Shown piece after piece: positions 34,845-46,612 of a DNA stretch of 64,000 nt; within the stretch, counting starts at the first letter, position 1, and the number at the start of each line of letters is the position of its first letter. Under the pieces are notes generated by a model that saw nothing but the letters and a program-made list of their open reading frames with translations, did not search any database and was not told where the DNA came from. A program made the position numbers and the translations under genes. The stretch comes from Gautieria morchelliformis (taxonomy: Eukaryota > Basidiomycota > Agaricomycetes > Gomphales > Gomphaceae): the NCBI GenBank assembly GCA_015179125.1, contig WHVA01000051.1, positions 286,708-350,707 of the forward strand, in the 5' to 3' direction.

Positions 34845-36707
34845 ATGGCTTCAAATAGGGTATGCAATTTTTGTCTGTAGCAGCGTTCTTCCTCATCTCT
34901 CCCACAGCTGGCTGCGCGGCGTGTACAACGAGTCAAAGTTGCCGATGAAAATGCCACCGCCCAAGGCCCCGTCCTCACAAAGCGCGCAATCCCTACCTTT
35001 CCGCCCCCCGGTGGGGCTCAGCGTGTTCCAGTTGCAAATAAGGTGGCTCCCATTGTAGCTGGAGCTCAGCGAGCTGCTCTAGGGGAGGTCACCACCAATC
35101 ACCGCAAGGTGCCCTTCCAGCCATATGTTTCTGTGGCTCTCTTAATGCTTCCAACAGGACTCCAACATCCCCACCAAGCCATCCCATGGTGGTGCGACTA
35201 AACGCAACAGATCTTCTTCGGTTGCTTCCGCTGCCCCCGTTGCTCATCGTATATCTCAACCCCTCGCACCCACCTTGTCATTTGTCAACCGTCCCGCGAC
35301 TCGTGTCCCCCGCCTACCAGTCCCTACTGGTAAAACTTACTCGCTCAATGTCGGGATTCCTTCGACTATCCTGGTCAAGGAAGAAGACGAGAACCATGCC
35401 GATGTCGACATGGACATCGAAGAGCCTGGAAACCTAATTCGGACCAGCCAGCTTAGTATCAGAGGTGTGGATACCTCAGAAGACGAAGAGTTACACAAGA
35501 CGGAGGTCGAAGCTATGGTTGGCGTCGAGTTGTCTCATGTATTTCCCCCACATCGGGCTGGCTCCCCAGTACATGGCCCATCGCCCGTTTCGTCACCTAT
35601 TGCTCCGGTGCCTACCTCCCCAGCCCAGTCTTCCGCAGAAGCTGCTCCATGGCCTGCCCCTGCCTCTCCCAATACGCATGCTGAAATCCAGCGTATACGC
35701 GATCAATTTGCCGATGATGTCGACGAGTACGACACGACTCTGGTCTCGGAGTACTCCGACGAAATTTTCGAATATATGGCTCGTCTCGAAGAGGAGAGTA
35801 TGCCTGGCGAGCGATATGTGGACGGCCAAGGCGAAATCAATTGGGAAATGCGTCAAACGCTTGTTGACTGGCTCCTCCAGGTTCACCTCCGTTACCGTCT
35901 CCTCCCGGAGACTCTGTGGATTGCCATCAACATCGTTGATCGCTTCTTGACAAAGCGGGTCGTCAGTCTTGTCAAACTTCAGCTTGTAGGCGTCACAGCG
36001 ATGTTCATTGCTGCAAAATACGAGGAAATCCTTGCTCCTAGGTAAGTATACACCCCGCAATCATCTCGCTTCTCACTGTTAATGATCTTCCCGTTAGCGT
36101 GGAGGAATTTGTGTTCATGACAGAAAACGGATATCAAAAAGATGAGATTCTGAAGGGTGAACGTATCATCCTCCAGACACTTGACTTTCGTATCTCGTCG
36201 TACTGTAGCCCTTACTCTTGGGTTCGCAAGATCTCCAAGGCCGATGACTATGATCTACAAACTCGCACTTTGAGCAAGTTCCTGATGGAGGTGACTCTCC
36301 TAGATCACAGATTTCTTAGGGTCAAACCGAGCATGGTTGCTGCTGTTGGTATGTACAGCGCCCGAAGAATGCTCGGTGGTGACTGGGTATGTAAAATTCG
36401 TGACAAATGCAGCTTCTACATTGGCTGATTTCAAAGCAGAATGAGGCTTTCGTTTACTACTCTGGGTTCACCGAGACGCAACTCGAGCCTGGACATGATC
36501 TACTTGTCGAGAAGCTGACAGAACCCAACTTTGACACGCAATACATCTATAAGAAGTATTTGAACAAAAAGTTTCTCAAGGTTGGTGTCATGCACGCGTG
36601 ATCTCTTCTCTTTATTAACATGCACTCAGGCCAGTAACTTTGCCCGCGATTGGGCCATCCAGGCAACATGTAGCGACGAGGCTGATAGGAACATGGTGCC
36701 AGGCTAA
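34845..36707 (+). CDS. G2/M cyclin (cyclin B, Clb/Cdc13 type)
   Basis: Activates the mitotic cyclin-dependent kinase. Six exons: 34845-34859, 34908-35108, 35158-36041, 36099-36386, 36440-36580, 36630-36707; all joins keep frame. The N-terminal exon 2 contains a destruction box RAALGEVTTN (RxxLxxxxN), the APC/C degron. After a Ser/Pro-rich region the cyclin fold starts with EIFEYMARLEEESMPGERY, the MRAIL-like MRQTLVDWLLQVH helix, LLPETLWIAINIVDRFL, AMFIAAKYEEI, and the second (C-terminal) fold from LKGERIILQTLDFRIS through VAAVGMYSARRMLGGDW to the end. About 530 residues, typical for the family. The 5-codon first exon followed by an intron is unusual but well supported by splice sites. Confidence 0.92.
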
Positions 36708-37034
36708 GTGTGGATGAATGTGTTTCGACCATGCTTTCGCATTGCTTTGTATATCGTCTTGTCTTTCGCCTCTATACCTTGAACATCCCATCCCCATCCC
36801 TTTGGTTACCTTAACGCCTCCCTCTCCCATCCATCCATCTTGCATGCCAGAGCTCCTCCCGTGCGCACACAGTCCCCTCCTCGCTTTGTTGCCCCTTGCT
36901 TTAGTAGTGCATCCATAGTTTTCACCTTCCTTACAACTCTGCACCTTTCCCCGTGGGTATACACTGTGCATACACGCTGTTCTCAAGCGTCGCCATCTGT
37001 ATTTATGATGTTCTTCTTCCAGTCCCATGTTACA
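36708..37034. other. 3' flanking region of cyclin B
   Basis: Pyrimidine-rich, no coding sequence supported. It lies between the convergent cyclin B and esterase genes, so it carries both 3' ends. Confidence 0.4.
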
Positions 37035-37799
37035 CTAGAATGATGGAATCCCGTGCGTGTTGTTGAACGTCAATGGAGGATTTGCTACTATAGCCGGCAG
37101 AGCTTCACGAGCATCATCACGATGTTGCGGAAAGGAAGCCTTCATTGGATCGGCGACCATCCCCCAAAACGTCAACTTCGTCGTGCCTAGACACTGCCGC
37201 TCAAAGGCAACTCGGCTTACCTTCCAAATACGATTGTACCGTTTGCGTAAGTTGTCAGACAAATGCAATCACTTGCGCATATTATCGCTAGGCAGCCGGT
37301 TCAAACGATGAACTGCGTCAGGACCAATCGCCTCTACGTATGCAATGGAAGTCATTAAGATCGAGGAGGTGTGTATTCTCTTCCTGAGAGCAATGGCTCT
37401 TGTTTCTGCAGTGGTGTCATTAGGTCAAATGTATAACAAACACGGATTTGGTCGAACCCGCTAAACGTAGAATCCTCACCAAGGTCCAAGTGTATCCCTA
37501 CTGCATCGAAGGTTCGCCTGGTCAGTGAGGTCACAAGCACGGGTTCTCCACCCGCTTGAATCTGCGCCACCATTTTAGTAAGATTCTGACCCATAGTACC
37601 TCTCTCTAAATAAACGAAAGGGATGCGTTGAAAAACCCGTTAGATGCGAAGCTTCCAGTCGGAGCGCCATCATGTGCAGTATCGATGCAAGGAGTGTGAG
37701 TAGCAAGTGAAGCACGAAATCCATTGCCCCATCCACACGAATTAGGGACAGTGTTGTTCGCTCCGGTGCTGTTGAGTCGCCGATGAGAACAAAAGACAT
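37035..37799 (-). pseudogene. SGNH/GDSL esterase, rhamnogalacturonan acetylesterase-like (CE12), probably decayed
   Basis: Minus strand. The nucleophile block reads FVLIGDSTAPE (37799 onward), followed in another frame by NTVPNSCGWGNGF and TGSFASNGFF, then MVAQIQAGGEPVLVTSLTRR, a VEAIGPDAVHRLNRLPSD helix, and NGTIVFGR followed by MVADPMKASFP near the end. These match the order of blocks in CE12 deacetylases, which remove acetyl groups from pectin. The frame changes inside the first block (between STAPE and NNTVPN) cannot be an intron, there is no signal peptide, and the catalytic D-x-x-H is not clear, so it is likely a pseudogene. Confidence 0.6.
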
Positions 37800-38041
37800 T
37801 GGGATTCTTCAAGCAAATACAGAGGTTACAGCTGCCAGTTCGATTCAAAAATTGGATTTCGACATGTCGGAGAATCTTGTTCTCCTACACACCTTACCTT
37901 AGGTTTCAGCTCATTTATACGTGCCTACGAAGTAGATCACATGATGGTAGGCCCTAAGTCCGAAAGGTCTGTCGCAAAAGACAGCTGGTAGATCCCGTGA
38001 AGTGGTTGTGTTTATGTTCCGAAGCAATTCCGTATAATGTC

Positions 38042-40359
38042 CTATAAGTAATATCTGTCCCCTATAAAATAATCATGAATTTATATCACCATGAGCCTGT
38101 TGTCATTTCGCAGGACATACCAATTTGACCAATACCAGGTTCTAACAGTGCGTCAATTGAATAAACGGAAGGCGACACTTGGAGGGAAGATCACCGATTA
38201 ACCAGACATTCCTGCCTTTCCCTTCGCTTCCCGTGTCGACTGACCAACCGTCTCGCAACCCGCTGTCTACCGCCCCGGTGACAATCCTCACACCGGGGAA
38301 GGCACGGCACAAAACAGAGATACCCCCGTATCTGGCCACGAGAAAGGTTATGAAAATAATACGGTCCTCACAGACACCATGATCCAATAGAATTCGAATG
38401 GCCATCATTGCCGCTGCCGCAGTTCCAATCTGTGTACAGCTGCAGAGTAAGTACTAAAGATTTGCTATGAAGGTGCGCATACCTGAGCGTCGAGAAGAAA
38501 TACCCACGATGTCTCAGCCAAATGTCGCAACTTCACACAACGTGGCAACATAGCGTGCAATAACATGGGTTCCCCAGATTCTGGGTCCGTCTGAATCAGG
38601 AGAGAACCCAGCGCCACGTCACGTATCACACGTCGTAGACCACGCTCAAGAGAGCCACCACTGCATACAGCATAACCATAGAAGCGGGACAATGCAAGTG
38701 ATCAAACTTACGAGCGAAGGATGGACACACCACATACATCCTATTGCACTTTAGAACCCTGCTGAGCTCAGATTTGGCAAGCGTCTCACCGATATGTTTA
38801 ATTCCTTTCCCTCCACCCTGACCTCCATGGGACTCTGAACTACCTTTGATCGGAAGGGCAACATTTCCATGGCTTTCTCGGCCAAAAAGGTAGCTAGCCG
38901 ATCAGTATAGAAAATGAAGTCATTGCGGCTTGTTGTTTTGTCGCGGAGAATAGTATACATGGCCTGCAATGCACGGGTGAACTTGGTGAAACATTCGGGA
39001 CATTCAGATCATCACGTTTAGCTGACATGTCTTCTGGAGTAGGGTGATGTTCAACGAGTCCAAATGATATTCTACGTCCTGTGCTGTCCGCTGAGTTCCC
39101 GAAAGACCATGAGCTATTTTAGGTCGCAAGTGGACAAATCGTTCGTTGAGCTTCCGTCTTATATGCGTGGATATGAGGTCTATGGCGACGGCGTTTTCGG
39201 AACCAGGAACTATCTTAAGAAGTCGTGAGAGGGCGGGCTTTACTACAAAGGAAATACACACGATGTCCGCGAATTTGGAAGATGGGCTAACAAAGTTATC
39301 AAATGCCGGTTTTACGAACCGTAGATACCTGTGCAATTTAGTCAGACCGTGTCTCATACAATGAAAAGGACATGCTGCTCGAGGACCCCTTCGACACTCC
39401 TGCCTCGATCTTGAACATCACGACGAATTCGACGAGTCAACATAATATCAGAGTCACACTGCACGAACACCTGTGGGATATACTTATACATCAACTTTGG
39501 TATTTGACTGGTACTTGGGCGAAACTTGCTTTCAAATCATAGAGCGCTCGCATGCCGGGATCATGAAGAGCTAGTATACCTTCGGCGATGATAATTGCTG
39601 CGCCGTATAAATATTTCTTTTCGGACATCCTTTGATGCTCAGAAAAGGAATATACTGGGATGTTTGTTTGCTTGCATGCTTTTAAGTCGCCGAGGCACTA
39701 AAAGCATGGAGGTGAAAGTTGAATATATGAATTAGACGACCCCGGGAGAAGGCTTACAGAGGCAAATAAAGGCAAGTCTATTGCGTCCGGGTGGTCGAAA
39801 TCATATTGATTCGCGAAAGCCCGTTCCAGATCCTCCGAAGAGTGAGATTTGTAAAAACTGTCCTATAGCTCAGGCTCAGAATACAGCAAAACAAATGACT
39901 GGGAACTATCCAAACCTGTGAGAGGATGATCACAGTGGGGATAGATCCGAGCGACCTAACTATTTGTTGGGCAACGTAGGTCTGAAATGAACGAGTTGGA
40001 AACTATGGCCCGAGCTGAGGCGTTCACAATGGAATTCACCTTTCCACTAGCAGAGCCACCTTGACTAGCATTGTCAGTTGCAGTTATAGTTATAGATATA
40101 TCCCGGGGTATCATCATCACCTGCAATTCCGATAACAAAAGCGTCTGAAAACGGTATTCCATCCTCCCCGTACCTTGTAAGAGAACGTAGACTGAGCCTA
40201 TCAGCATTTGCTTGTGGAAGTGACATACCAAGGCCTACGTCCATGGCTCTGAAGAACAGTGTTCTTCTTTGATTCGATGCGGACAAATTGAGGTGTCGGG
40301 CCGGGAGAAACTGGATGCGAGCCAGATATGGTAAATCTCACGTCGTCCACTGGTGACAT
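38042..40359 (-). CDS. URK1: Uridine kinase / uracil phosphoribosyltransferase fusion
   Basis: Pyrimidine salvage: phosphorylates uridine/cytidine; the C-terminal domain is of the UPRT fold. Start chosen at the ATG at 40359 (MSPVDDVRF). Exons give VLQSHGRRPWYGEDG, the P-loop GIAGGSASGKT (split by two introns), IILSQDSFY, NQYDFDHPDAID, VYSFSEHQR, IIIAEGILALHDPGMR, CDSDIMLTRRIRRDVQDRGR (kinase lid), then the UPRT part with SILRSGGSLERGLRRV, QTDPESGEPMLLHAMLP, AQIGTAAAAMMAIRILLDHG, ITFLVARYGGISVL, FPGVRIVTGAVD and the end EPGIGQIGDRYYL. The last two short exons (EPGIGQIG and DRYYL) lie past the apparent stop at 38142 and use GT-AG introns. Over ten introns. Confidence 0.88.
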
Positions 40360-40492
40360 CCCATAGGAGACAGCAACGATTTTATGAGAACGGTTGTGAG
40401 CGAAGAAGCGAGTGAACAAACTTCCCGGGACCTTACTGCAATATTGGCTCGGCCCTCATATTACATAACCAACTAGTTGGGTCTCCAAAAGG

Positions 40493-41742
40493 ATGGCTCT
40501 CACTCCGCAACCACCACCTACGGACTTAGACCCTCCTGAATCCCCTTCCTCTGATACCATAAATAATGCGCTCAATAAACTACATGATCTCATACATAGC
40601 ATTGCCCTTCCTAAAACAAAAGGCGCAAAAACGTGCTCAATTCCTATCGACACACTACACAACGCACGCAACCTTGTCTCCTCGGCCTGCACCACCTTCA
40701 GGAACTCACATCTCGACCCTCGAATCTCCACCATCTGTGAAAAGCTCGAATCCATCTCAGCCCACATAGGCCTTGCTGCTCCAACCAGCAAACTTCGCTC
40801 TTATGCCTCCGTACTCGCCGATAGCTCGCCGCGCACACCCTCCGAACCCACTCCACCCCGTCGCGACACTAAATTTGACCTTACACTCTCCCAGGCCAAC
40901 AGTCAGGGGCCGGTTTTTGCTGGTCTGTCAGACGCAGACCTGAAGGACAGGATCAACAAAGCGCTCGGTGAAGCAGGATGTTGGTGGGGAACTTGCTGGT
41001 CATCCCCAGACCCCGACGGGAATGTTAGAGAAGAAACTGCACGGTTTGCATCAGAGCCATTGGTCGCCACAGAAGTGGAGACATTTGGATCTCTACCTGC
41101 TCTGAGGATGAACGGAACGACCTCGTCGAGACTTCTCGCCAATGGCTCCCCAAATTGTCCGTCAACCTCTCCATTTCCCCCAGGTTATACCCCATCATTG
41201 TCCACGGATTTCCCACCTCCTTCGATCCATCACGAGACAGCGATGACATCGCCACCCTGTTGGACCAAAACGAGCATATCATTACGCACCCCTCCATGCT
41301 CCAGCATGCCGAGTTCATATCTCGCTCTCCTCGACAAAATGCAAAAATGCACTCCTCCCTGATCCTATATCTCAGTGATCTTGACGCTGCTAACAACTGC
41401 ATCAAGCAGCATATTGCGTATCAAGGATGCCTCCACTCAACCATGCGATTCACACACCACCCCCCACAATGCTTCAACTGTTATCACTTCGGTCACTTTG
41501 CATGCTCCTGTAAAGACAAGACAAAATGTGGCCTATGCTCAGGACCACATCTCACACATGACTGCAAATGCACCGATGTGAACAACTGCAGTGAGGTGGT
41601 CACATGCCAACACATTGTCCGGAAATGTTCCCTCTGCGACGGCCCCCATTCGGCAACCGACCGCAAATGCCCTGCACGCAAACATATCCTTGAGCGTCAC
41701 CTTCAGCGGACTGCTACTGTAGATGGCCTCTATCATGAATAA
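40493..41742 (+). pseudogene. LINE (non-LTR retrotransposon) ORF1, frameshifted
   Basis: MALTPQPPPTDL... is Ser/Pro-rich with a coiled N-terminal part, then frame changes near 41115 and continues with IVHGFPTSFDPSRD, and a C-terminal knuckle cluster: CFNCYHFGHFACSC, CGLCSGPHLTHDC and CSLCDGPHSATDRKC. Three Cys-rich knuckles after an Ala/Asn-rich hinge are typical for ORF1 of fungal Tad-like LINEs. An ATG at 41746 directly after the stop begins a short ORF2 relic (MSTNPLPPLHTTTSD), but no endonuclease or RT follows. It sits 130 bp upstream of the URK1 start, in opposite direction. Confidence 0.75.
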
Positions 41743-41884
41743 TAGATGTCAACTAATCCACTGCCTCCCTTGCATACCACCACCTCTGACCACTGCCCCA
41801 TACCGATGCCCATCATTTATTACCCGACGCAGGTCCTCGAGAACGAGCCTACACGCAACCAGTACTCCCTCCTCATGCCCATCA

Positions 41885-42711
41885 ACATCTAGTAACATTA
41901 ATAATTGTGGTGCCGCAGAGGTTAAGCTATTACTAGCTTACCCTGGGATCTCGTTTTTATCCCTCTCAACCTCATGAAATGCACCGCCCTCGCTCTCCTT
42001 CCTGTAGTCTTACTGCGATATCCTCCCTTCGTTAAAGTAGCTTGCCATAGACCTACATGTAGCTTACAGTGCACCATAAGCGCCATGCGCTTCGAGCACT
42101 CTAATTGATTTTCTCTCTCTCTCTCTCTCTCACGGCTCCAAACATACTAAATAAAATGCATCATATAAAATGTATCTTCTCATGTTTCCCATGCCCCCTG
42201 TATGTCATGTGTTCCCCATGTGTATATCCTCAAAAGGCATGATGATTATAAGCATTTTCACTGTATGGGATGTTCATATATGCCTATCATCTACTTCATA
42301 AAGGTCTGGCTCATTTGCCTCATTATCACCTGGGTTGGCCAAGGTGTGGGGATACTGACTGAAGGGACTTGAGGTGCTTTAGTGTTTCTGTGCTGCAACC
42401 TAATAGTACTTGGATAGATATCTCTAACATATATGAGTAGGAGTATTAGTATGAATAGCTATAATGATATATATAGTGTATATCAAAAGTTGATAGAAGA
42501 AATAAAAAGACGCGTAAAAATAATAAGAGGTGTTCTCGTTGGTGGAACCACCACCAGGGGAGGGACAAAAGTAGATTTATTTATATCCCAACAACAAAAT
42601 TGCCATATACTCTCACCCTCTTCTCTTCTATAATCTGAGAAAGAAATGTGTGAAGCTACATGTAATAAAAAGTTTCACCCATCCGCCATTATTTGCTGAA
42701 CTACATATCTT
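41885..42711. other. Non-coding, repeat-like DNA with a CT microsatellite
   Basis: No gene supported. A (CT)n run lies at 42112-42132. From 42402 a block matches, inverted, the tandem repeats at 44618-44790. Confidence 0.5.
42402..42475. repeat. Inverted copy of the 44.6 kb repeat
   Basis: AATAGTACTTGGATAGATAT and the following ~55 bp are the reverse complement of 44618-44697 with few differences. Together the two copies flank the gypsy fragments at 42784-44440. Confidence 0.7.
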
Positions 42712-42783
42712 ATTGCACAAGCCGTTCGGGCATTCGCTATGTTCACTAATACGCGATATTAACGCCTAAATCCAATCTTGACA
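42712..42783 (+). mobile_element. 3' end fragment of a family A LTR
   Basis: GCCGTTCGGGCATTCGCTAT ... ACGCGATATTAACGCCTAAA ... CTTGACA matches the end of the complete copies (for example 8690-8751). The rest of the LTR is missing. Confidence 0.75.
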
Positions 42784-43510
42784 ATGTCCTCTGACATTGC
42801 GGATGCCACCAACACCCTTGATGGATTGAACCCTAGCATCACTTTATGCTGAAACAGGAAAGGTGTGCCAAGGATGATATCATAATTTTCTAGGTTTATG
42901 ACATTGAATTGGCGTTGTTCTTTTATCTTGTTGTATGCAAAGTTGATGGTCATCAAGCAAGTTATCATTGTCCTTGAACCTGAGGCAGCCAACTGACATG
43001 GTAGAGGCTTTGCTAGGTGATCTGCCGGCAGCTTCAATTGATCAACCAGTGTCGTTGATATGAAGTCAGCCAGGGTGCCTGAGTCCAGGAGAGCCTGTAC
43101 ATCCCTTCTATTGACTTTTGCCATGACCACAATTGCCTTAGGTATTAATTGTTTGAAATCCTCAGGCTTGCCAGTGTTACATTCCATCTTTTGCATAGCT
43201 TGTGGGGATTTCACCAATTTTCTCCTTGCCTTTGCAGATCTAGTGTTTGTACCTGGGGCCATAGAGGTGCATTGTAAAGTAATGTCGCCCTCAGTGTAAT
43301 TGTCTTCTGCTTCCCAACCATCTTTGTTCCAGGCAAGCGTGGGCATCTCATCCTCAGGGTCTTCCTCAGGAGGAACAAGCCCTTCATTGTCCTTGAGATT
43401 GGTGAGAGGTCATCTTCTTTATCCTTGTCTGAGAATTCATATTCGTGTCCACTGTTAGCAGAATTCTGCTTGGAGTTCGTCACACCTCCTATTGTGAGTG
43501 ATTCATTCAG
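42784..43510 (-). pseudogene. Gypsy retropepsin (third gypsy element)
   Basis: Minus strand. The long frame from 43346 contains VQALLDSGTLADFIS, with the catalytic Asp-Ser-Gly, and further on NYDIILGTPFL, the conserved C-terminal block of gypsy proteases. A preceding acidic segment (43210-43510) in another frame belongs to the gag-pro linker. The downstream RT is absent; the frame ends at the LTR A fragment. Confidence 0.75.
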
Positions 43511-43852
43511 CATCTTGAGTTGCTAATTGTTGTTTATTTAGCCTTCTCGGATTGTTTGTGTGGTCCGACCAGGTTCACCATTCCACTTTGAGCCCATAGC
43601 ACTTGTCTGTAAGGATCTTTGCAGGTCTACCCACATGTTTCCAGAGTATCTTACCAGGTAAGGTGAGATTTCTGTGCAGCGTCTTAAGTTCTCACATTCC
43701 AACCAGTTTACACAATCAAAGTGGTCATCTAGTATGCAAGAGCCATTTATGATGTACTGCATGTTAAACATGTGGTTGTTGATCAGCACTGAGTACAGGT
43801 ATTATTGTGTATCGACCTCTCTTTGACATATGCTTGGGCATGTCATAATTTG

Positions 43853-44150
43853 CTAGTGACACTCTTGCTGAGAGCCTATCAGCAATCTCATCCCAAATGC
43901 TCTGAGGCTTATTGAACACAGGACCCGTCTGTGTTTCCACCTCGAGCTGTCAATCATGTTGAGCTGGAGTTCAATAGCTTCCTTTGCTAGGTTATCAAGG
44001 TTCATGAGGGTTTGTCCTACCTCTACTGTTGCAGCCTGTACCCTGGGTGGTCGACTGTCCCTTGTCTGGGGAACAGTCATTTTATTGGAGCAGTCTTGTG
44101 AGAGGTGACCTTGCTGCCTGCAAAGGAAGCAAAGTCCCTTTGCCCTCAGT
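43853..44150 (-). pseudogene. Gypsy gag C-terminus with zinc knuckle
   Basis: CFLCRQQGHLSQDC (C-x2-C-x4-H-x4-C) lies at about 44090-44131, followed by a helical gag tail. The stretch 43,510-43,850 holds the decayed link to the protease. Same element as 42784-43510, same strand. Confidence 0.65.
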
Positions 44151-44153
44151 TCA

Positions 44154-44440
44154 TCCTAGATAAGGATGTCATCAAGGTAGACTACAATGAAGACGTCAGC
44201 CATGTCTTGGAAATTGTCATTCATGAAGTTGGAAAGTAGCTGGGTGTTTGTTAATCTGAATAGCATGACAAGGTATTCGAAGGACCCACTGACCAGGTCA
44301 GTGATCTTTTCCATCCATTCCTCATGCAAGCAAGGAATGTCGTTGTTCCATGAGTACACTCCCAAAGTGGCACGTCAACTATGGAATAGAGCTGCTTTTC
44401 TGTTCTTTAAGATGAAAGCCTTCTCAAAGCTTTGAAACCT
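44154..44440 (-). pseudogene. Reverse-transcriptase fragment fused in front of gag
   Basis: ITDLVSGSFEYLVMLFRLTN and [12 protein letters not shown] are RT motifs (thumb-side strand and YLDD box). In a normal element RT follows gag and protease; here it lies upstream and ends directly (after a stop) at the knuckle-bearing gag, so a rearrangement or template switch has occurred. Confidence 0.65.
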
Positions 44441-44602
44441 GTGGATTATGACAATAGGCACAATCTTATAATCTCTGATGATTCAGTCAAGACCATTACC
44501 ACTTTCATGTCTAGAGTTGCTGGGAGGACCATCACAGATGTCAAGAGGGAGGTCTGCATGTTTGTATCTGCATACACACACTACACACCAGGGAACACAT
44601 AG
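44410..44602 (+). other. Short open stretch, unknown protein end
   Basis: Plus-strand frame with DESLLKALKPVDYDNRHNL, VKTITTFMSRVAGRT and YTHYTPGNT before TAG at 44600. It has balanced amino-acid use but no start codon and no recognised family. It overlaps the RT fragment end only slightly. Confidence 0.25.
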
Positions 44603-44607
44603 TGCAC

Positions 44608-44800
44608 TTCATATTGTAGTCTAATACTCTCTCATTATAACTATTCATACTAATACTCCTACTCATATCTGTTAGAGATATCTATCCAAGTACTATTACT
44701 TCATATTGTAGTCTAATACTCTATCATTATAACTATTCATACTAATACTCCTACTCATATCTGTTAGACATATCTATCCAAGTATCTATTACTTTATATT
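44608..44800. repeat. 92-93-bp tandem repeat, two copies plus a partial
   Basis: Units begin TTCATATTGTAGTCTAATA at 44608 and 44700 and TTTATATTGTAGTCTAATA at 44793. AT-rich; marks the border of an AT-rich island. Confidence 0.85.
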
Positions 44801-45024
44801 GTAGTCTAATATTCTCTCATATGGATATATATCTCCGAGATGTTTAAATATATACAAAATCTTCTAATAACATCTAATATTCTCCTTATAAATACTACTA
44901 TATATTCCTATATGTTGTTATTAATACTCTTATAGTATATATTATATACTCATATATGCTGTATCACATGACCTTTTCAATTAACCTCCTAGGAAAGCAT
45001 TTTAAAGAGTATAAATACTATATT

Positions 45025-46612
45025 CTAAGGCTCCCCCAAAAAGAATTGAGGTTCTCCTTTTATTCCAAGATCCCTTTTTATTCTTTCAAATATATCAGGA
45101 AACCTACTTAGTATCTTATTCACATCTATTTCCCCTTTCCTCTTAGGACCTTCATATATTGTCAATATGAAGGGGATATCTTTACCTTTTTCTTTTCTAT
45201 CTTCTTGTCTTTCTAAAGAGAATCTTATTATAGGACAGTCAAGACCTTTTATCACTCCAATTAGTTTACTGAGATAATCAGAATCTTTTTCAACATCTTC
45301 CATTCCCAGTCTAGTACATTGTTCCATCATCTTTTCTTCTGTTACTTTCCATCCTACTAGAGTTCTGAAGTACATATCTAATATCCTTTTAAATGACTTT
45401 AAATATATCAATTTGGTGTAACAAGTCTTTTCAACTTGCTGTAAGAACCTGGCCTTTGGCCAGTTACTTACCGGTATAACCTTTCTTCTGAGCCCGAGCC
45501 TTGTGATACTCGTGCCCGAGTACTTATGATGCTTATCCTGTGCCCGAGCCCGAGCTAGAGCTCATATCCGACCTTTGATCCCATGCCCGTATCCCCTTAG
45601 TTACTGATTCCGCTCCATCACGCATCATTCGTATATTACCTCGCCCTGACCTCGCCCTGACCTTCCCCCGCATTTGCTCGCCCCTGACTCATACCCTCGC
45701 TTGTATATAAACCCCCTTGTATGCATCCCTACTCCTCAGTCTGAAAATCAACTATCGTATACTTTGATCCTTAGTTAGTTTCTAAGCATCGCCTCTTAAA
45801 GCCAAACCTTGCCTCTTATTCGTTTGCCTCCGAAGTTGGGACTTGTGCGTAGGGTCAGCGCAGCACACAAGCTGAAGCCTAGTCCCTCTCCGACTTCCCT
45901 ATCAAAACCTTGCCCCGTAACCTTGGACCTTGCCTCGGGTTCCGCTCCTGAGCTCGGTCAACCTTACGAAGGATCATATCGTAACACTTGCTAAGCTCCT
46001 CCTCACATGTATCACCACAAATATCAAATAGTCCATGTTCTTCAATCCTTTTTATTACTTCATCTTTTTTACCATAACTATCATCATCCCAAGAATTTCT
46101 AGGTTTTTTTTGGGTTTCTTCTTATAATTTAAATTTTGATATCTAAAAAGTTTCCACTAACTTCCTATAGCAACTACTCCATACACACTTTTATAATTAG
46201 TATCTAGGAATAATACTGTTATCTGACTCTTAAGTTGCTCTTGAGTTTCTTTAAAGATTTTTCCAAGTTCATCTTTGCTTCTGACACTTCTTTTTATTTC
46301 TACTATTAAATATGTAGTACTATTTATAAAGTTCTTTTTCTTGATATATTTGGTAACAGTAAAATCAGGGATTAAATTTCTTACATTATCTTCTCCATGC
46401 CTGTTCTCGGTGGCATAAACAAAGGCATGCTGAAGAGTTATGACCATACTCTCAAGAAAGCAACCCATGAGAATTATGCTCCATGGAGCATACCAGTAAC
46501 ACTCCAAGTTATTAGGATTAGTATAGATGTTTGTAGCAACTTCAATAGAAATTTTCAAAATAGCTTTTGCATTCATCTCTGATTGTTCTTTATAATATAT
46601 TTCTACATTCAA
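45025..46612 (-). pseudogene. PD-(D/E)XK nuclease-like gene, disrupted by a solo LTR
   Basis: AT-rich minus-strand gene. The first exon (46157-46612) has a helical start and then NLIPDFTV and, ~20 residues on, TTYLIVEIKRS: the spacing and residues P-D ... E-x-K resemble the PD-(D/E)XK nuclease core. An in-frame GT-AG intron (about 46113-46158) leads to ETQKKPRNSWDDDSYGKK and RIEEHGLFDICGD. A family C solo LTR (45440-45986) then interrupts it. Beyond, a ~140-residue stretch to the stop at 45025 (DMYFRTLVGWKVTEEKMMEQ; DIPFILTIYEG) is in a shifted frame. The function is inferred from the short motif only. Base composition differs strongly from the host genes. Confidence 0.45.
45440..45986 (+). 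mobile_element. Solo LTR, family C
   Basis: TGTAAGAACC...CGTAACA, 547 bp, flanked by CTTGC at 45435-45439 and 45987-45991. Matches the reverse complement of the LTRs at 50276-50813 and 57102-58671, including the CAGTCTGAAAAT word after a TATATAA box (about 45704). Confidence 0.92.
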
